Shown piece after piece: positions 60,001 to 64,000 of a DNA stretch of 64,000 nt. The stretch spans positions 5,279,035 to 5,343,034 of the forward strand of contig NC_085071.1 of assembly GCF_963662255.1 (NCBI RefSeq), in the 5' to 3' direction. The DNA is from Cinclus cinclus (taxonomy: Eukaryota; Chordata; Aves; Passeriformes; Cinclidae). A program made the translations under genes and the position numbers. The notes below the pieces were generated by a model. The model was not told the DNA's origin. It saw nothing but the letters and a program-made list of their open reading frames with translations, and searched no databases. The first letter of the stretch is position 1; every line of letters starts with the position of its first letter.

Positions 60001-63000
60001 TCTGGGGACAGCCCAGCCCATCCTGTGTCACCTACCCTGTCCCCTTTGGGTCCCGCGGGGCCGGGTGTGTCCTGCGAATGGGGAAACAGGGAGAACATCA
60101 GGGATGCTGTGGTGACACCGCTCTGCCCTGCACCCCACGAATCCCTGGGATCAGACTCACCGAGACCCCGTCCCTGCCTGGCGCTCCGGGCTCCCCCCGG
60201 GGTCCTGGCTTGCCGGGAATTCCGACGGCACCGAGCATCCCCTCGGGGACAGTGGGACACACCTCGCACGGCTCGCCCTGCACGGTGGGAGCAGTGAGAC
60301 AGAGGTTGGGGAGCTGTGGGGTGGCGCCCAGGATGTCCTAGGTAGCCCCAAGGCCGGGGGATGTGCCCGTGGCCACCCCAGGCCACCCACCCTGTCATTG
60401 TCACCGTACTCACCTTGTCTCCTTTCGGCCCCAGAACTCCGGGGAGACCCTGCGGGAGAAAAGTGGGGACGGGGCTGCTTCAGGGAACCCACGGTGTGGC
60501 CCATGAGTGCCACCAGCACCCCTCAGCTGGCCACCAGCCTCGTCACGGGTCGATCCCGGCCCCGAGCGAGGCTGCCGGTTTTCTCAAAGCCCTCTCGGCT
60601 CCCGAGCTCGGATCCCATCACCTCTCCGGCCAAGCAGCCCCGACCCCGAGCCAAGAAACCCGGCCCTGACCCCAGGCTTTGGCTCCCTGCTCCTGCTACT
60701 CACGGGTGTCCCAGGCGATCCTCCGGGTCCAGGAGCTCCCGGGCTGCCCTGGAGCCAGAGATGGGAAAAGCTGAGCTCAGCAAGGGGAAACAGCGCAGCC
60801 CTGAGCTCCCTGTGACACCCCTGTCAGGGAAATCCCGGGGGGTTTCCTGCCTCCCAAGACCTCCCTTGGGCCACCCAGATGGAGCTGGATGGCTCCAGCT
60901 CAGCCGTGGTGATCCGGCTGTGGATGGGATGGCACAGCCCTCCCTGCCCTGCCAGGCATGGGGTCAGCTGGGACCCCTTTCCCTCCACTCACCTTCTCTC
61001 CCTTGGCACCTGGAGGGCCACCGGGGTCACCCTGATAGGGACAAAGGGTGGTGTTAGCCCTGCTGGGGTGCCCTGGTCAGCCAGCTCTGGCTGTGGGGTG
61101 GCACCTCACCCTTCCCATGGCAGTGCCCACCATGGGGACATCGCCTTGGCACAGGGGTCCTCACCGGCTTCCCTGGAATGCCAATCCCTGGAGAGCCTGG
61201 CTTGCCTGGGGGTCCTGGTTCACCGGCCAACCCCTCAGGTCCCACGAGCCCGGGGTCACCCTGGAGGACAATGGGGGGTGTCAGTGCTGGCAGTGCCACC
61301 AGGTTTCCCCACCCGTCACCCCCAAACCCCCCAGGTACCTTCTGGCCCTTGGGCCCCACCACGCAGATCTCTCCGGGCCGGCCCTGCCAGGAGGGGAGTG
61401 GGATGTGAAGGGTCCTGGGGCTGGACCCCCCATCCTGGGGGATGCCCAGGTGTGCCCAGGGGGTGCCCAGGTACCACCCAACACTACTCACATCACGCCC
61501 AGGGCGCCCCGGCTTGCCCTGCAGTCCCCCGTCACCCTTCTCACCCTTCTGGCCCTGCAGAACAGACAGATGTCACCCGTGGAGTCACCCGTGATGCCAC
61601 CCATGGTGCCACCCAAGCTGCCCAGGTTGGTGCTGGCAGGTCCTGGCACCTCTGCCACCATCCCAAGTGTCCCTGCTGCGATGCCCTTAGGTGGGCTGGA
61701 CTCACCTTCGGCCCCTCGGTGCCAGCTGGCCCTGGGAGTCCCTGCACGGGAAAAACGGGACAAAGCGGGTGCCCAGGTGGGCTCGTGCAGGGCCACCTCC
61801 TGCTCCTTTCCTGCCCACGTGGAGCTGGACCCCCAGCCCAGGGCAGGGGCACACCCCAGTGTCCCCACACTTTTTCCCCACCCTCGAATGTCACTTACCA
61901 CCTGCCCACGTTGTCCCTTCTCGCCCCGCGGCCCCTCTGCACACTGGGAGGAGGAGGAGGTGAGAGGGGAGGCAGAGATGGGGAGGGGATTTGGGGGGGT
62001 TTGGGGGGGTCTCACCTGCACGGGGCCGCCAGGGTGGGTGCGCACACAGTCCATGCCCTGCGGAGGGACGGAGGGGCTCAGGGATGAGGGTGGGGGGTTT
62101 GGGGGACAGGGATGGGGACCCCCGTGTGCCGGGGACCCCACAGGGAGCAGCCCCCCAGCAGAAGGGGACAGGCCAGGGACAGGGACTGGGACAGCAGGGC
62201 CAGGGATACTCACACGGTCACCCTTCTCCCCTTTGCCACCAGCTGTGCCAGGGAGGCCCCGCTCGCCCTTGGTGCCCTGTAAGAGAGGGAGGGAGGGTGA
62301 CAAACGGGCACAGGGAGGGTGACACAAGACAAATGGGGTAGGTGACACAACGGGCACAGGGTTGGTGACACAGTGGGCACAGGATGTCCCCAGGTCCCCG
62401 TGTGTGCCCACAGCAGGGCCCACAGCTCCTGGCAGAGATGCTCTGGCACAGCATTCCCACATTCCTACTGGAGCTCTGGGTGTCCCGGGTGGTAACAAAC
62501 CTACCTTTGGACCTGGAGGACCGAGAGTGACCTGTGGGGACAGGAGAAAGGTGTCCCCAAAGGCACAGGGGCTTTTAACACCACTGTCCCCATCCTACCA
62601 GCAATCTGTCCCCAAGTGCCACTATGGGGTGTGAGGGGTCCCAAACACCTGCCACCCCCCTGCCATCCCCCCCACACCCAAGCCAGAGATTGCTGTAGGA
62701 ATGGGGCCACATCTGGAAGGGATCAGGGGCCTTCCAGATGTTGCAGGGCCCTGGGCCACGAGGAGCCGTGGGGTCGTGAGGGGCTGGTGACAGCACCCTG
62801 CTGGCTTTTGCCACCCCCAGCTCACAGCCCAGCCCATGTCCAGTGCCACACTCACATTTTCTGATGCAAACTGGGTCGAGCAGGGAGGGCACTGAAAGAG
62901 ACAGGGGTGGAAGCTCAGAACAACTCTATATGGCACCCTAAATCCCACAGCAGCCAAAACTCCACAGCACCCCAAACCCCACAGCACCCCAAACCCCACA

Positions 63001-63989
63001 GCACCCCAAACCCCACAGCATCCAAAACCCCACGGCACCCCAAACCCCACAGCATCCAAAACCCCACAGCATCCAAAACCCCACGGCACCCCAAACCCCA
63101 CAGCATCCAAAACCCCACAGCACCCCAAACCCCACAGCACCCCAAACCCCACAGCACCCCAAACCCCAAAGCATCCCAAACCCCACAGCACCCCAAACCC
63201 CACAGCATCCAAAACCCCACGGCACCCCAAACCCCACGGCACCCCAAACTCCACAGCCACTCCCTGCTTCCCTGAGTGCCCCACACCCTTGGGGATCCCC
63301 CATCCCGGAGCTCCCCGGGCACAGGGAATTCCTGGATGGAGAAGGGAAAAGCCGCCGTGTTCCCTCCCTGGGGAGGTGACAAGGAGCTGGCCTGGCTCTC
63401 CCTGTGGGTTTGGCTCTGCTGGTCCAAACCCACTCCAGTCTGCTCCCATGGCACTGGGGACAGGCAGGACGTGGCTGTGTCCCCATGGCCTCCAGCCCCC
63501 TGTCCTGATCTGCATCCCTGAAAGGATCCCACCCCTGGCATGATCCCATCCCTGGCAGGATCCCACCCCCAGGACACAGCAATGAATCTCCCCGCTGGCA
63601 TGAGGGATCCCAGAGACATTCAGGGATGAAGAGCAGGAGCACTGGAGACGTTTCCCAGCTCTGGCAACGCTCCGGAGACACTCGGAGGGAACAAAGAGGC
63701 CCTTGGCCATAGCTGGGATGGCTCCAGCAGCAGCACAGAGTGAGTGGGGCCTCAATTCCTGCTCGGGGGAGCAGAGCAGCCACTCTTCCCGGAGTCCCTG
63801 CAGCACTGGGAGCAGCCGGGAGTTCCCAAATGTGGCAGGGAGAGAGCCAGCCTGGGTCTGGGACAGTGGGTGGCACCCTGGGATGGCGATGGAAGAGGAG
63901 CAGAGCTGAGAGTGCCAGGAGCAGGACACCCTCACCTTTTCCTTGGGATCGTCCCTCAGGCTGGTCCTTCCCGAAGTCCTCCCCGGCTC
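48022..63989 (-). CDS. COL16A1: COL16A1, collagen alpha-1(XVI) chain (FACIT), partial
   Basis: FACIT collagen, a homotrimer of the extracellular matrix that associates with fibrillin microfibrils and collagen fibrils and binds integrins. I reconstruct 63 exons totalling 3963 nt (1320 aa plus stop). All but the last four are whole-codon exons, mostly 36, 45, 54 or 63 nt beginning with a Gly codon. Triple-helical Gly-X-Y blocks are broken by Cys-containing NC segments. The C-terminus is diagnostic: GDVVNYDEVKRFIRQELNKM, DERMAYYTSRLHFPVEM, then PGMPGQIGREGRQG and GPPGYGKMG, ending AVPMEQPLFQPKNVKGPFG. Adjacency to PEF1 on the same strand matches human. The human protein is 1604 aa, so about 280 residues (signal and thrombospondin-like domain) lie beyond the window. 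Some small exons in gaps may have been missed. Confidence 0.95.
48455..48840. repeat. Degenerate ~18-20 bp repeat in COL16A1 intron
   Basis: Diverged copies around GGGACACTGGGAATGTCCTG; the copies nearest the exon (48735-48825) are more uniform (GGGACACCGGGATGACCGCA). Confidence 0.85.
51090..51530. repeat. 20-bp minisatellite in COL16A1 intron, ~22 copies
   Basis: The unit GGTCCCTGGGAATGGGAACA stays in exact 20-bp register for about 440 bp, with GATCCTTGG and GGGGATGGG variants. Copies drift toward the 51530 end. Confidence 0.97.
52433..52800. mobile_element. Probable solo LTR of a passerine ERVL-type endogenous retrovirus
   Basis: An AT-rich 370-bp island begins TGTAGTGTGTAGTG and ends AACACA next to an A-run, in a GC-rich intron. 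Internal landmarks are GACAAGGTGGAGGATTTTGG, a TATAAATA at about 52657, GGAGCTAGCTAGGTTCATCT and TTTTTGATAAGATTTAACAA. These resemble songbird ERVL LTRs as I recall them. No internal retroviral genes are present and no target-site duplication could be fixed. Confidence 0.5.
52925..53412. repeat. CCACAGCCACCCCCTCCCAC-type minisatellite
   Basis: About 490 bp of C-rich repeats with variable spacers (CACAGCACCC, CATAGCCACC, CAGCTCCCAT). The strand carries almost no G, so the complement is a G-rich array with many GGGGG runs. It abuts the probable LTR and ends 25 bp from the exon at 53438. Confidence 0.95.
53655..53950. repeat. ~20-bp minisatellite GGGATTTGGGGCATGGATGA
   Basis: Fourteen or so diverged copies with TGGGACATGG and GGGGCAGAGATGG variants in the COL16A1 intron upstream of the exon at 53576. 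Confidence 0.9.
56717..56822. repeat. (GGGAT)n microsatellite in COL16A1 intron
   Basis: About 21 perfect copies of GGGAT, starting about 24 bp from the exon at 56649-56693. It is the same pentamer and strand as the TINAGL1 array at 38636. Confidence 0.97.
57172..60071 (-). other. COL16A1: COL16A1 exons, middle block (19 exons)
   Basis: In gene order: 60036-60071, 59915-59950, 59750-59839, 59613-59657, 59444-59479, 59259-59312, 58991-59107, 58879-58914, 58665-58772, 58454-58576, 58328-58381, 58220-58261, 58101-58136, 57890-57943, 57754-57822, 57609-57653, 57470-57496, 57327-57392 and 57172-57225. NC interruptions include GDSCHSCDLRVLAALRRGP, GEQCGQCPPSPQALQG, GDACEPGPALLRDLSDVV and GECSCPSSPRQDPNYNG. 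Smaller Gly-X-Y faults are GIGQPG (58220 and 58454 exons) and GSSVTGPP (57754 exon). The exon at 60036 begins with Asp, not Gly. Confidence 0.9.
60161..63989 (-). other. COL16A1: COL16A1 exons, 5' block in window (14 exons)
   Basis: In gene order: 63936-63989, 62856-62891, 62505-62531, 62214-62276, 62016-62057, 61899-61943, 61706-61741, 61492-61554, 61339-61383, 61165-61260, 60993-61031, 60704-60748, 60414-60449 and 60161-60277. The first (EPGRTSGRTSLRDD) has no Gly-X-Y and is the least certain; it would be the linker after the thrombospondin-like domain. CPPCSTQFASEN and VTLGPPGPK mark entry to the first helix. GEPCEVCPTVPEGMLGAV is another CxxC interruption. The 60993 exon has GDPGGPPGAKGEK, a one-residue register slip. 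Confidence 0.85.
62934..63256. repeat. 17-bp minisatellite AGCACCCCAAACCCCAC
   Basis: About nineteen copies of AGCACCCCAAACCCCAC with AGCATCCAAAACCCCAC and GGCACC variants, in the large intron between the first two COL16A1 exons seen here. The complement is G-rich (GTGGGGTTTGGGG) and telomere-like in G-run spacing. Confidence 0.95.
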
Positions 63990-64000
63990 CTGTAGGGAGG

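Overview
The window is vertebrate nuclear DNA, most likely from a songbird microchromosome. It has multi-exon genes with GT-AG introns, very GC-rich and compact gene bodies, two old CR1 LINE tails (about 4936-5110 and 6408-6606), one probable passerine-type ERVL solo LTR (about 52433-52800), and an unusually dense set of tandem minisatellites. The protein matches are recalled from knowledge of the families; no search was run.

Layout from left to right. (1) NFYC, + strand, last four coding exons (192-5366), with 3' UTR to about 6.1 kb. (2) A 7.5 kb intergenic stretch made largely of minisatellites, including about 600 bp of a 20-bp unit and about 835 bp of a G-rich 11-bp unit. (3) KCNQ4, + strand, complete: 14 coding exons from 13664 to 29204, 683 aa, with a CpG-island promoter, an 8.4 kb first intron containing a 66-bp tandem array, and an ATTAAA signal near 30.8 kb. 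(4) TINAGL1, + strand, complete: 11 coding exons from 34179 to 41161, 463 aa, with a TATA box at 33382 and an AATAAA at 41878. (5) An AT-only block at 42.4-43.3 kb, where mammals carry HCRTR1; no receptor coding sequence is visible. (6) PEF1, - strand, complete: 5 coding exons from 47071 down to 44357, 227 aa. (7) COL16A1, - strand, partial: 63 reconstructed coding exons (63989 down to 48022, 1320 aa plus stop), covering the collagenous part and the C-terminus. The N-terminal thrombospondin-like domain lies beyond the right edge.

The gene set joins two neighbourhoods that are separate in human: NFYC-KCNQ4 (1p34.2) and TINAGL1-(HCRTR1)-PEF1-COL16A1 (1p35.2). The genes do not form a pathway. 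They encode a CCAAT-binding transcription factor subunit, a voltage-gated K+ channel, a protease-dead matricellular protein, a penta-EF-hand Ca2+ sensor and a FACIT collagen. Nothing resembles a microbial operon, defence system or other undescribed multi-gene system. The most interesting signals are the HCRTR1 gap, the G4-prone minisatellite, a candidate 45-nt cassette exon in KCNQ4, and the repeated CxxC motifs in COL16A1.

Most long open frames in the window are artefacts of tandem repeats whose units lack stops; they are listed as rejected.
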